From NCBI GenBank assembly GCA_017592775.1, contig JAGFNJ010000010.1, forward strand, positions 1 through 64,000: DNA of 64,000 bases, given 5' to 3'. This DNA comes from Candidatus Accumulibacter conexus. Lineage in GTDB: Bacteria; Pseudomonadota; Gammaproteobacteria; Burkholderiales; Rhodocyclaceae. How positions within the stretch are numbered: position 1 is the stretch's first letter; each line of letters opens with the position of its first letter. Positions 7,269 to 16,040 of this stretch are shown here, one piece after another. A program made the position numbers and the translations under genes. Under the pieces are notes generated by a model. The model was not told the DNA's origin, did not search any database, and saw nothing but the letters and a program-made list of their open reading frames with translations.

Positions 7269-9014
7269 GTGGATCCAAAGTCGTTCGTCTATTCCGCGGT
7301 ACTGCTCCTGGTGGTGGCTTCGATCGCCGTCGCCGTCTTCCGGCATTTCGGTCTCGGGTCGATTCTCGGGCTGCTGGTCACCGGCGTCATCGTCGGCCCG
7401 CACACGCCGGGTCCGTTCGTCACCAGCGAGGTGGAGGATGTGCGTCACTTCACCGAACTCGGCGTCGTGCTGCTGCTCTTCCTTATCGGCCTGGAAATGA
7501 AACCGCGGCGGCTGTGGGACCTGCGGCGGACGCTGTTCGGGCTCGGATCGCTGCAGATCGTCGTCTCGGCGCTGGTGATCGCCGCCTACTTCAGCCAGTT
7601 CATGGCGAGCTGGTCGGTGGCGCTGCTGCTCGGCGCCAGCTTCGCCCTCTCCTCGACCGCCTTCGTCATCCAGATGCTGCGCGATCAGGGCGAACTCGCC
7701 AGCCGCCACGGGCAGACCGCTTTCGCCATCCTGCTGATGCAGGATCTGGCGGTGGTGCCGCTGCTGGCCGTGGTACCGGTACTCGCCGACAACGGACCGC
7801 TGCCCGGCGAGATGGCGCTGTGGAAGCAGCTCGCGGTGGCGGTGACGATGGTGGCCCTGGTGATCGTCGCCGGGCGCTACCTGGTGCCCCGGCTGCTCGA
7901 CCGGCTGGCGCGGCAGAACAACCGTGAGGCCTTCTTCCTCGCCGCCATGGCGGCGGTCTTCGCTGCCGCCATGGCGATGGACCGCGCCGGCATGTCGATG
8001 GCGCTCGGCGCCTTCCTGATGGGAATGATGCTGTCGACCTCGCGCTACAGCCTGCAGATCGAGGCGACACTGGAACCGCACAAGGGGCTGCTGATGAGCC
8101 TCTTCTTCGTCGCCGTCGGCATGTCGGTCGACCTCGCGGCGCTCGCGCAGCACCCCTTCACCTTCGCCCTGCACGTGCTGGCGATCGTCAGCCTGAAGGT
8201 GGTCGTGCTCTACGGACTGTGCCGCATCTTCGGCAACGGCCGCGGCACCGCGGTGCGCGTCGCCTTCATGCTCGCCCAGGGTGGCGAGTTCGGCTTCGTC
8301 GTCTTCGGCGCCGCCAAGGCGCTCGGGGTCATCGACGACCTGGTGTTCGTCATGGCGGTGGCGGTCATCTCGCTGACGATGCTGCTGACGCCGGTCCTGG
8401 TCAAGATCGGCAACCGGCTGGCACAGCGGATGGACGACCGGTCGCTCGCTGTCGACCAGCAGCCCGACTACCCGACTGGCGGGGACGAGTCGCCGCCGCG
8501 GGTGGTGATCGCCGGCTACGGCCGCGTCGGCCACACGGTCGGAACGATCATGTCGTCGCTGGGCATCCCCTTCGTCGCTTTCGACGCCGACGCCGTACTC
8601 GTCGCCAGGTGGCGCAGCGAGGGTCATCCCGTCTTCTACGGTGACATCGGCAATCCGGAACTGCTGGCCAGCGCCGCGTTGCAACAGGTCGAACTCTTCG
8701 TGCTGACGATCGACGACCAGCACACGGCGCTGCGCGCCGCGACGCTGATCCGCGCGCATGCGCCGGCGACGAAGATCGTTGCCCGCGCGCGTGACCTGAG
8801 CACCTGCGACGCGCTGCTGCAGGCGGGAGTGACCCTGGCCTTTCCGGAAACGCTCGAGGCCAGCCTGCGCCTGGCGGCGGAGAGCCTCGAAGCGCTCGGC
8901 ATCTCGTCCGACGAGACCGGCATGCTGCTGCGCGGCGTTCGCAGCACCGACTATGCGCTCGTGCGTGCAGGCCCGGAGGCGGCGCCGCAGCCGAAGCCCC
9001 AGGCAGCGGACTGA
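7269..9014 (+). CDS. CPA2-family cation/proton antiporter with TrkA-N domain (KefB/KefC type)
   Basis: 581 residues. Residues about 1-385 are the 12-13 helix Na+/H+-exchanger fold of the Kef family; residues 411-560 form a Rossmann-type TrkA-N (RCK) domain opening with GYGRVG. It exchanges K+ (or Na+) for protons across the inner membrane, often gated by glutathione adducts or nucleotides. The GTG at 7269 follows a strong AGGAGG. A 12-codon frame (7219-7257) ends inside that ribosome-binding site. No KefF/KefG subunit lies alongside. The C-terminal 20 residues are Pro/Ala rich and probably unstructured. Confidence 0.92.
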   Translation: MDPKSFVYSAVLLLVVASIAVAVFRHFGLGSILGLLVTGVIVGPHTPGPFVTSEVEDVRHFTELGVVLLLFLIGLEMKPRRLWDLRRTLFGLGSLQIVVSALVIAAYFSQFMASWSVALLLGASFALSSTAFVIQMLRDQGELASRHGQTAFAILLMQDLAVVPLLAVVPVLADNGPLPGEMALWKQLAVAVTMVALVIVAGRYLVPRLLDRLARQNNREAFFLAAMAAVFAAAMAMDRAGMSMALGAFLMGMMLSTSRYSLQIEATLEPHKGLLMSLFFVAVGMSVDLAALAQHPFTFALHVLAIVSLKVVVLYGLCRIFGNGRGTAVRVAFMLAQGGEFGFVVFGAAKALGVIDDLVFVMAVAVISLTMLLTPVLVKIGNRLAQRMDDRSLAVDQQPDYPTGGDESPPRVVIAGYGRVGHTVGTIMSSLGIPFVAFDADAVLVARWRSEGHPVFYGDIGNPELLASAALQQVELFVLTIDDQHTALRAATLIRAHAPATKIVARARDLSTCDALLQAGVTLAFPETLEASLRLAAESLEALGISSDETGMLLRGVRSTDYALVRAGPEAAPQPKPQAAD

Positions 9015-9147
9015 GCGCCCGATTCGCTGGCGGGCGTCACTGCGGCCGGCAATCGCCGGCCGTCGCGGCGGGCCGCGGCGGCGCCCCGCCAGGCAGCGAA
9101 AGCGCGCTAGTATTCGCCTGTTGCCGCGTTTTCCGGACCCGCCGACC

Positions 9148-10047
9148 ATGCTGCCGCCCATCCCGATCCGCTACGTCGAACCCGTCTTCAGGCCGCCGAG
9201 CGAAGCCGAGTCGCTGATCCTGCCTGTGACCGATGGCTGCTCGTGGAACCATTGCACCTTCTGCGAGATGTACACCGCGCCGCAGAAGCAGTTCCGCGCC
9301 CGCGCCGAGGAGGAAGTCCTGGAGAGCATCCGGCTCACCGGCGAGCGCTGCGGTCATGCCGTGCGGCGCGTCTTCCTCGCCGACGGTGATGCGCTGGTGC
9401 TGCCGACCCGTCGCCTGCTGCGCATCCTCGAGGCCATCCGCAGCCACCTGCCGGCGGTCCGGCGCGTCTCGAGCTACTGCCTGCCGCGCAACCTGCGCCG
9501 CAAGTCGACCGACGAGTTGCGCGAACTGGCTGCCGCCGGCCTGTCGATCGCCTACGTCGGCGCCGAGTCGGGCGACGACGAGGTCCTCGAGCGCGTGCAC
9601 AAGGGCGAGACCTTCGCCTCGACGGTGGACGCGCTCGAGCGGCTCGGCCAGGCGGGCATCACGCGCTCGGTGATGATCCTCAACGGCCTCGCCGGACCAC
9701 AGCTCTCGCTGCGCCACGCCGAGAACTCGGCACGCCTGGCGAACGCGACGCAGCCCGAGTACCTGGCGACGCTGGTGGTCAGCTTTCCACTCGGCGATGA
9801 ACGCTTCCGCAGCGCCTTCGCGGACTGGCGACCGCTGAGCCAGCGCGAGCTGTTCGTCGAGATGGAGCGCTTTCTCGAACGGCTGGAACTCGAGCGAACG
9901 GTGTTTCGCAGCGACCACGCATCGAACTGGCTGGTGCTCAAGGGCACCCTCGACGCCGACAAGCCGCGCCTGCTGCGCCAGCTGCGGCAGGCGATCGCCG
10001 ACCCGGCGGCAGCACCGCTGCGGCCGGCCTGGGCGCGCGGGCTGTAG
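9148..10047 (+). CDS. radical SAM protein with CX4CX2C cluster motif
   Basis: 299 residues. The iron-sulfur ligands are Cys31, Cys36 and Cys39 (GCSWNHCTFC), spaced CX4CX2C rather than the canonical CX3CX2C. The rest follows the radical SAM barrel: a DGDAL segment after strand 2 and GAESGDDEVL later. A subset of COG1032-like proteins with this spacing is known; their reaction is mostly unassigned. The ATG at 9148 was chosen over longer frames because the family fold starts here. The stop directly abuts the sirtuin ATG, so the two are almost certainly translationally coupled. Substrate unknown. Confidence 0.85.
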   Translation: MLPPIPIRYVEPVFRPPSEAESLILPVTDGCSWNHCTFCEMYTAPQKQFRARAEEEVLESIRLTGERCGHAVRRVFLADGDALVLPTRRLLRILEAIRSHLPAVRRVSSYCLPRNLRRKSTDELRELAAAGLSIAYVGAESGDDEVLERVHKGETFASTVDALERLGQAGITRSVMILNGLAGPQLSLRHAENSARLANATQPEYLATLVVSFPLGDERFRSAFADWRPLSQRELFVEMERFLERLELERTVFRSDHASNWLVLKGTLDADKPRLLRQLRQAIADPAAAPLRPAWARGL

Positions 10048-10857
10048 ATGGACGCCGCTGCCGCCTGTGGCGAACTGATCCGCCAGGCCGATGGGCTGCT
10101 GATCACTGCCGGCGCCGGCATCGGCGTCGATTCCGGCCTGCCGGACTTTCGTGGACCCGGGGGATTCTGGGGCGTTTACCCGGCACTCGGGCGCGCCCGC
10201 ATCGGCTTCGAGCAGATCGCCAACCCGGCCGCCTTTGCCGCCCGGCCGGCGCTCGCCTGGGGTTTCTACGGCCATCGCCTGAATCTCTACCGACGCACCG
10301 TGCCGCACGCCGGCTTCGCCATCCTGCGCCGGATCGGCGAAGGCCTGCCGCAGGGCGCTTTCGTGTTCACCAGCAATGTCGATGGCCAGTTCCAGAAAGC
10401 GGGTTTCGCCGCCGAACGGATCGTCGAGTGTCACGGATCGATCCATCACCTGCAATGCCTCGACGCCTGTCACCAGGGCATCTGGCCGGCCGACGACTAC
10501 CAGCCGCAGGTGGACGAGGAGGAGTGCCTGCTCCGCTCGGACTTTCCGCGCTGCCCGCGCTGCCGGGCGATCGCGCGGCCGAACATCCTCATGTTCGGCG
10601 ACTGGGGATGGCTGGCCCAACGCACCGACGACCAGGAAAGTCGCCTGCACATCTGGCTGCGCCAGGTCGACCGCCTGCTCGTGATCGAGATCGGTGCCGG
10701 CACGAACATTCCGACGGTGCGCATGCTCGGCGAGCAAAGCCGCGGCAGGCTGATCCGCATCAACCCGAGCGAGCCGCAACTGCCACCCGGCAAGGGCGTG
10801 GCGCTGGCTGCCGGCGGCCTCGCCGGGCTGCGCGCCATTGCCGCCTACCTGCAATAG
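10048..10857 (+). CDS. SIR2-family NAD-dependent protein deacylase
   Basis: 269 residues. NAD-binding motif GAGIG...SGLPDFRG at 22-36, TSNVDG at 108-113, and the catalytic His129 in ECHG. A structural zinc site is complete: Cys137, Cys141, Cys169, Cys172. It should remove acyl groups from lysines using NAD+, in the cytoplasm. The insertion around the zinc module and the sequence VDSG in place of the more usual form suggest a diverged bacterial class, so the preferred acyl group is unknown. It begins on the base after the radical SAM stop, which is an unusual partnership. Confidence 0.9.
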   Translation: MDAAAACGELIRQADGLLITAGAGIGVDSGLPDFRGPGGFWGVYPALGRARIGFEQIANPAAFAARPALAWGFYGHRLNLYRRTVPHAGFAILRRIGEGLPQGAFVFTSNVDGQFQKAGFAAERIVECHGSIHHLQCLDACHQGIWPADDYQPQVDEEECLLRSDFPRCPRCRAIARPNILMFGDWGWLAQRTDDQESRLHIWLRQVDRLLVIEIGAGTNIPTVRMLGEQSRGRLIRINPSEPQLPPGKGVALAAGGLAGLRAIAAYLQ

Positions 10858-10908
10858 CCGCAGCGCCCGATGCCACCCCACCACTGCGCGCACCAGAGAG
10901 AACCCCGC

Positions 10909-12390
10909 ATGCCCACGTTCCCCAACCGACCGCCGCGGCCGCTTGCCGCCAATCGTGCCGGCTGCCGCAGCGCGACGCTGCTGGCGGTGCTCTGCCTGCT
11001 TGCCGGCTGCGCCACGCGGCCCGCTGGCGAGGACGCTACCCTCCATCGCTGGACGCAGCTCGGGCCGGACGGCCGCATCAGCCTGCGCAGCATCGTCGAC
11101 GGCGCGGGCGACTGCCCGACGGCGATCGTGGACGGCGCCCGGGTGCCGTTGCAGGTGCGCGCTGGCGCGACGGCGAGCGGGGCACCGCGGCCGTCGCCGG
11201 ACAACCCGGCTTTCCGGCCGGAGTTCGCCGTCACCGCCTGCGAGGCGACGCTGCCGGCGGCACGCCAGGCGCGCATCGGCCACGATGCGCTGCCGCTGCC
11301 TGCCGCCGACCCGCGCCGCATCGTCATCGTCGGCGACACCGGCTGCCGCATCAAGGTGCCGGCCAGCGGCCCCGCCGATCCGATCCAGGACTGCGCCAGC
11401 GCGCGCGACTGGCCGTGGCCGCGACTGGCTGCCGCCGCGGCAGCGACGCGGCCCGACCTGGTGATCCACCTCGGCGACTATCACTACCGCGAATACTGCG
11501 ACGATCCGGCACGCTGCGCGGCAGTGCGCGCGCAGGGTGTCGCCATCGGCTACGGCTGGGCGGGCTGGCAGGCCGACTTCCTTGCCCCGGCGCAGCCGCT
11601 GCTCGCCGCCGCGCCCTGGATCGTCGTCCGCGGCAACCACGAGAACTGCGACCGCGGCGGTGAGGGATGGATGCGTTTCCTGTCACCGCTGCCCTACCAG
11701 CAATGCGCCAACCAGGCGTACAGGACCGCCAGCCAGTCGGTGCTCGGCAACAACCTGACTGCCGACGCCTACCGCATCGAGCTGGGGGAGCGGCTGACGC
11801 TGGTCGTCGCCGACAATGCCGCGTTCGCTGACTACCTGCCGCTGGCGCGGGCGGCGGACGATCTCGCCATCCTGCAGCGCACGCTGCGGGCGCTGACGAC
11901 GGCGCCGACCGGGCGGCCGCTGTGGCTGCTGATCCACAAGCCGCTGTGGTACGACCTGCTGCCTGCGGCAGCGCCGCCGAACGCGCTGCAGAGCCTGGCG
12001 CGCAGCGGCTTGCCGGCGAGCCTGCAGTTCGTCTTCTCGGGCCACGAGCACGCCTTCGCAACGCTCAACTTCGCCGGCAGCGGCGGGCGGCCGGCGCAGG
12101 TCATCGTCGGCGCCAGCGGCACGCAGCTCGAAGCCTTCGATCCGGAGTCGCCACTGTACGAAGGTGCCACGCCGGGCAGCAGGGAGCAGTCACAGCCCGA
12201 CGGCAGGCTCCACGATGGCATCGCCGCCAGCAGCGGCATCGTCCTCAACCGCTACAGCTTCCTGCTGCTGGAACGTGCGACCGACGGCTGGGACGGCACG
12301 CTGATCGATGCCGACGGCAGGGCGATCAGCCGCTGCCGCCTCGATGGCACGGGCAGGCAGGTCGACTGCAGTTTTCCGACGCGGCCTTAG
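10909..12390 (+). CDS. lipoprotein metallophosphoesterase
   Basis: 493 residues from the ATG at 10909, after AGAGAG. Residues 1-33 are a lipoprotein signal ending LLAG with the lipidated Cys34. The calcineurin-like motifs follow in order: GDTGC, HLGDYH, GNHENC, a His in IHKPLWYD, and SGHEHAF. It should hydrolyse phosphate esters outside the cytoplasm, held to a membrane. Several extra cysteines may form disulfides. It follows the sirtuin by 51 bases, but the different location argues against a shared pathway. Substrate unknown. Confidence 0.87.
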   Translation: MPTFPNRPPRPLAANRAGCRSATLLAVLCLLAGCATRPAGEDATLHRWTQLGPDGRISLRSIVDGAGDCPTAIVDGARVPLQVRAGATASGAPRPSPDNPAFRPEFAVTACEATLPAARQARIGHDALPLPAADPRRIVIVGDTGCRIKVPASGPADPIQDCASARDWPWPRLAAAAAATRPDLVIHLGDYHYREYCDDPARCAAVRAQGVAIGYGWAGWQADFLAPAQPLLAAAPWIVVRGNHENCDRGGEGWMRFLSPLPYQQCANQAYRTASQSVLGNNLTADAYRIELGERLTLVVADNAAFADYLPLARAADDLAILQRTLRALTTAPTGRPLWLLIHKPLWYDLLPAAAPPNALQSLARSGLPASLQFVFSGHEHAFATLNFAGSGGRPAQVIVGASGTQLEAFDPESPLYEGATPGSREQSQPDGRLHDGIAASSGIVLNRYSFLLLERATDGWDGTLIDADGRAISRCRLDGTGRQVDCSFPTRP

Positions 12391-12407
12391 CTGCCACGAC
12401 GCATCCT

Positions 12408-13574
12408 TCAGTCTTCCTGCCGTCGAGCGTCGCGGCGGAACGGCAGGTGGCTGGCAGCCTCGTCGCGGTAATCGACCACCGATTCCTTCTGCAACGCCAG
12501 ATGGCGGGCAAGCATCTGGCGCATTCCGGGATCGGCGATCCAGTGCGCCGAACGGACGAGCGTTGGCTGGAAGCCGCGCGCGAGCTTGTGCTCGCCGCCG
12601 GCACCGGGCTCGAAGCGGCGCAACCCGTGGCGCAGGCAGTAGTCGATTCCCTGATGGAAGCAGAGTTCGAAGTGCAGGCCGGGGTGGTTGCCGTTGCAGC
12701 CCCAGTAGCGCCCGAACAGGGCCTCATCGCTGCGAAAGCAGATCGCGACGGCGACCGGGGCACGCTGCACACGGGCAATGAAGACGACCATCCGGCGGCC
12801 GAGCGCGACCGCCAGGTCGGCGAAGCAGTCGGCCGAGAAGGCGGCGTGATTGTTGAAGCGCTCGAAGGTGCTGGCGTAAAGGGCATGAAGCAGTGGCCAC
12901 TCGGCGGGTTCGACCTGATCACCATGCCGCGTCTCGATCGTCAGCCCGCTCTCGGCAACGCGCCGGCGTTCGGCGCGAACCTTGCGCCGCTTGGCGGCGC
13001 TGAAGGTCGCCAGATAGCCGTCGAAGTCGCCACAACCCGGATCGAGCCAGTGGAACTGGACATCGTGGCTGAGCAACAGGCCCTCGCCCTGCAGCAGCTC
13101 GGCCTCGTCGTCGGTCGGCAGCGCAACGTGCCATGAGGATGCACCAAGCCGGCCCACCAGCGCCTTTGCGCCAGCAACCAGCGCCTGCCGAACGGCCGTT
13201 CCCGGCACCCCGTCGGCGACCAGCAGCCGCGGCCCGCCGACCGGCGTGTGCGGCAGGCAGCTCATCAGCTTCGGGTAGTACGGAAGGCCGAGCTGACGCC
13301 AGGCTGCGGCCCACGCCCAGTCGTAGATGAAGTCGCCGTGCGAATGACGCTTGCCGTACAGCGGCAGCAGCCCGACGACCTGGCCGTTGGCAGCGGTCGC
13401 CAGCAGATGGCACGGCGTCCAGCCCGCTGCGGCGGCCGCTGCCCCGTGCCTTTCGAGGATCGTCAGGTAATCGGCGTTGAGGAATGGGTCGCCAGCCGGA
13501 CCGAGCCGCTGCCAGACCTGACGCGGAATGCCACTGGCCGACGGGATGCTGCTGAGCGATAGGTTGGCGGGCAA
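12408..13574 (-). CDS. GNAT-like acyltransferase (DUF482 / FemAB-like)
   Basis: 388 residues if started at the TTG at 13574, which has GGAG eight bases upstream; there is no ATG near the family N-terminus. The C-terminal half has the pattern of the peptidogalycan biosynthesis/recognition family: AKRRKVRAERR, then ASTFERFNN, GCNGNHPGLHFELCFHQGI and EPGAGGEHKLARGF. These proteins have a FemAB/GNAT fold and probably transfer an acyl or aminoacyl group, but no member is firmly characterised. It ends 17 bases from the phosphoesterase on the other strand (convergent). Confidence 0.83.
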   Translation of the reverse strand: MPANLSLSSIPSASGIPRQVWQRLGPAGDPFLNADYLTILERHGAAAAAAGWTPCHLLATAANGQVVGLLPLYGKRHSHGDFIYDWAWAAAWRQLGLPYYPKLMSCLPHTPVGGPRLLVADGVPGTAVRQALVAGAKALVGRLGASSWHVALPTDDEAELLQGEGLLLSHDVQFHWLDPGCGDFDGYLATFSAAKRRKVRAERRRVAESGLTIETRHGDQVEPAEWPLLHALYASTFERFNNHAAFSADCFADLAVALGRRMVVFIARVQRAPVAVAICFRSDEALFGRYWGCNGNHPGLHFELCFHQGIDYCLRHGLRRFEPGAGGEHKLARGFQPTLVRSAHWIADPGMRQMLARHLALQKESVVDYRDEAASHLPFRRDARRQED

Positions 13575-13884
13575 GACGGGCTCCGGGACAAGGGACGTGC
13601 GACCGGGTGTGGCAGCCACTGCCAGCGGCCGCCGGCGTCGGATGCGGGCAACGCATGTTGCCACAGACCACGACACGATGGCGATGCCGGCGCTGGACGA
13701 GGCGCCGGCGCAGTGCCCACAGCGGACGACCGGCGGCGCAGCGCCAGCGGGCGGCGCGCCGGCAGTTCGTGGGCCGGCGACCGCAAGACCGCAAGGCCCG
13801 CGCTGGCAGCGAAGCGCCCTTTTGCGTATCCTGTCCGCCACCCGGCAGCTTGCCGCTGCCGCTTCCTGCGAGACAAACCCGAGC
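13575..13884. other. divergent intergenic region (310 bases)
   Basis: Lies between the acyltransferase (minus) and pepD (plus), so promoters for both must be here. A TATCCT at 13827-13832 could be the pepD -10, with no clear -35. Long open frames cross the region but none has a start site or family resemblance. No gene seen. Confidence 0.4.
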
Positions 13885-15393
13885 ATGATGCCTGCCGCCA
13901 TCGACCCCGACCTCTCCGAGCTGGAGCCGGCTGCCGTCTGGCAGCACTTTGCCACGCTCTGCCGTACCCCGCGCCAGCCCAAGCGCGAGGGGCCGCTGCG
14001 CGACGAACTGCGGCGCTGGGCCAGCGACCGCGGCCTGGAGACGATCGTCGATACGGCCGGCAACCTGCTGATCCGCAAGGCGGCCAGCCGCGGCCGCGAG
14101 CGCGCGCCGGGCGTCGTCCTGCAGGCACACCTCGACATGGTCTGCCAGAAGATCTCCGCGAGCGCGCACGACTTTGCCCACGACCCGATCCGGCCGCAGC
14201 GCCGCGACGGCTGGCTGGTCGCCGAAGAGACGACGCTGGGTGCCGACAACGGCATCGGCGTCGCGCTGATCCTCGCCGCCCTGGCGGATGCCTCGCTGTC
14301 ACACGGGCCACTCGAAGCCCTGCTGACGGTCGATGAGGAAGCCGGCATGGGTGGCGCGCATGGTCTGGCGCCCGGACTCCTGCAGGGGCGACTGCTGCTC
14401 AACCTCGACACCGAGGAGTGGGGCGAGTTCTTCGTCGGCTGCGCCGGCGGCCTCGACGTCAACGTCCACCGGCCGGGCGCGGCGGAAGAGTTGCCGGCCA
14501 CCTGCGAGGTCTGGCGAATCGAACTGCACGGCCTGCGCGGCGGGCACTCGGGCGTCGACATCCATGCCCTGCACGGCAATGCCATCAAGCTGCTGGTGCG
14601 GGTGCTGCGCGACCTCGAGCGTCGCTGGCCGTTGCGCCTGGTCGGGCTCGCCGGCGGCTCGGCACGCAACTCGCTGCCGCGCGAGGCGGCGGCGACGGTG
14701 GCGCTGCCGACCGGCCTCGGTGCGGCGCTCGCCGCCGGCCTCGACGACTGGCAGGCGCGACTGCGGCAGGAGTTGCTCGGCGTCGATGACCGCCTGCGCA
14801 TCGACTGCACTGCCGCTGCCGCCGAAGGCATGCTGTCCGTCGCCGAGCAGGCGATCTGGCTCGCCTCGCTGCACGCCGCGCCGCACGGCGTGCGACGACA
14901 CAGCCTGCAACTGCCGGGGGTCGTCGAGACGTCGAACAACCTCGGCATGGTGGCGATCACCGCCGACGCGGGTTCGTGCAACTTCATGATCCGCTCCTTG
15001 CTCGACAGCGGCAGCGAGGCGCTGGCCGACGAGATCGTCAGTCTCTTCGCCCTTTCGGGAACGGTTGCCGAAAAGGCTGGCCATTACCCGGGCTGGGCGC
15101 CGAATCCCGGATCGCCGCTGCTCGCCCTCTGCCGCTCGGTCTACGCGCGCGAGTTCGGCGGCGAGTCGACGGTGCAGGTGATCCACGCCGGCCTCGAATG
15201 CGGCCTGATCGTTGCCCGTTACCCGGACCTCGACATGGTTTCCTTCGGGCCGACGATCCGCGGCGCACACGCGCCCGGCGAACGCGTCGAGATCGCCACC
15301 GTCGGCCATTGCTGGCGGCTGCTGCAGGCGATCCTCACCGCCATCGCGGCGGCAGCGGATGGCGCTGCGGTGGCTGCTGGTCGGCGGCGATGA
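13885..15393 (+). CDS. pepD: aminoacyl-histidine dipeptidase (peptidase D)
   Basis: 502 residues (E. coli PepD has 485). M20-family metallopeptidase cleaving Xaa-His and other unblocked dipeptides in the cytoplasm. The metal ligands are visible in order: His-Leu-Asp in QAHLDMV, Asp in LGADNGIG, the catalytic Glu pair in VDEEAGMGG, Asp in NLDTEEWGE, and a C-terminal His in TIRGAHAPGE. Two adjacent ATGs (13885 and 13888) can start it; I chose the first. The stop overlaps the start of the DUF3820 gene (ATGA), so the two are coupled. Confidence 0.93.
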   Translation: MMPAAIDPDLSELEPAAVWQHFATLCRTPRQPKREGPLRDELRRWASDRGLETIVDTAGNLLIRKAASRGRERAPGVVLQAHLDMVCQKISASAHDFAHDPIRPQRRDGWLVAEETTLGADNGIGVALILAALADASLSHGPLEALLTVDEEAGMGGAHGLAPGLLQGRLLLNLDTEEWGEFFVGCAGGLDVNVHRPGAAEELPATCEVWRIELHGLRGGHSGVDIHALHGNAIKLLVRVLRDLERRWPLRLVGLAGGSARNSLPREAAATVALPTGLGAALAAGLDDWQARLRQELLGVDDRLRIDCTAAAAEGMLSVAEQAIWLASLHAAPHGVRRHSLQLPGVVETSNNLGMVAITADAGSCNFMIRSLLDSGSEALADEIVSLFALSGTVAEKAGHYPGWAPNPGSPLLALCRSVYAREFGGESTVQVIHAGLECGLIVARYPDLDMVSFGPTIRGAHAPGERVEIATVGHCWRLLQAILTAIAAAADGAAVAAGRRR

Positions 15394-15602
15394 ACAGCGA
15401 CGATCTGCCGTTGCTGCTGAGCTACCGCATGCCCTACGGCAAGTACCAGGGGCGCGCGCTCGCCGACCTGCCCGGCAACTACCTGCACTGGTTCGCCCGC
15501 CGCGGCTTCCCGCCAGGCCGGCTCGGCCAGTTGTTGGCGCTGATGCATGAACTGGACCACAACGGCCTGACGTCGCTGCTCGATCCGCTGCGGCAGCGCT
15601 GA
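15390..15602 (+). CDS. DUF3820-family small protein
   Basis: 70 residues, with the family signature MPYGKYQGRALADLPGNYL and a basic, helical remainder. The ATG overlaps the pepD stop by four bases. Members are widespread in Proteobacteria, sometimes labelled quorum-sensing-regulated virulence factor; the biochemical role is unknown. The coupling to pepD is frequent enough in relatives to be worth noting, but does not reveal a function. Confidence 0.8.
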   Translation: MNSDDLPLLLSYRMPYGKYQGRALADLPGNYLHWFARRGFPPGRLGQLLALMHELDHNGLTSLLDPLRQR

Positions 15603-15765
15603 CACGCCGCAGCGCCCGGGGACGACCGCGGCGACGTGGTGGCGACCTGCGGCGCAGCGAAATCAGCGGAATCTCGCAACGCGATCCGCTTCTGGCGGGC
15701 AATAACGCGTATGCTGGACCGCGCCACATCCGGCAAACAACTGCAGCACCCCCAAGGAGCAGTCC

Positions 15766-15903
15766 ATGGCCAAGAGTCAATTGCGCGGCAACCGCGAAGC
15801 CAAGAAACCGAAGCAGCCGCCAAAACCCGCTGCACCGGCAACTCCTTTCGGTGGCACATCGTCGGCATCAAGCTCGCCGGCAGCCGATATCCGCAAGAAG
15901 TGA
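15766..15903 (+). CDS. small basic lysine/proline-rich protein
   Basis: A 45-residue frame with AAGGAG seven bases before the ATG. The sequence opens MAKSQLRGNREAKKPKQPP, continues with an Ala/Pro/Ser-rich middle and ends DIRKK. Short proteins opening MAK..R.N.EAKKPK occur in betaproteobacteria as uncharacterised genes. The charge suggests binding to RNA, ribosomes or DNA (inference). A TATGCT at 15710-15715 is a possible -10. It stands alone between two unrelated genes. Confidence 0.6.
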   Translation: MAKSQLRGNREAKKPKQPPKPAAPATPFGGTSSASSSPAADIRKK

Positions 15904-16040
15904 TCCGGTATCAGCCTGCCAGCCGGCGGCCGGCAACGGCAACCGGGCAGGTGCGACGCGAGTGGAACGACCGGCGCGGGCGCGGCGGGCAGCGCTGCCG
16001 CCGCGCCTTCTGCACGACGGCATGAACGGCAACGGGCGGT

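Noticed and set aside
7104-9161. 685-codon minus-strand open frame opposite the antiporter
   Set aside because: Its product is rich in His, Gln and Arg, the usual antisense of a hydrophobic membrane protein; no start site.
9037-11640. 867-codon minus-strand open frame
   Set aside because: Runs opposite three well-identified plus-strand genes (radical SAM, sirtuin, phosphoesterase); composition is that of an antisense frame.
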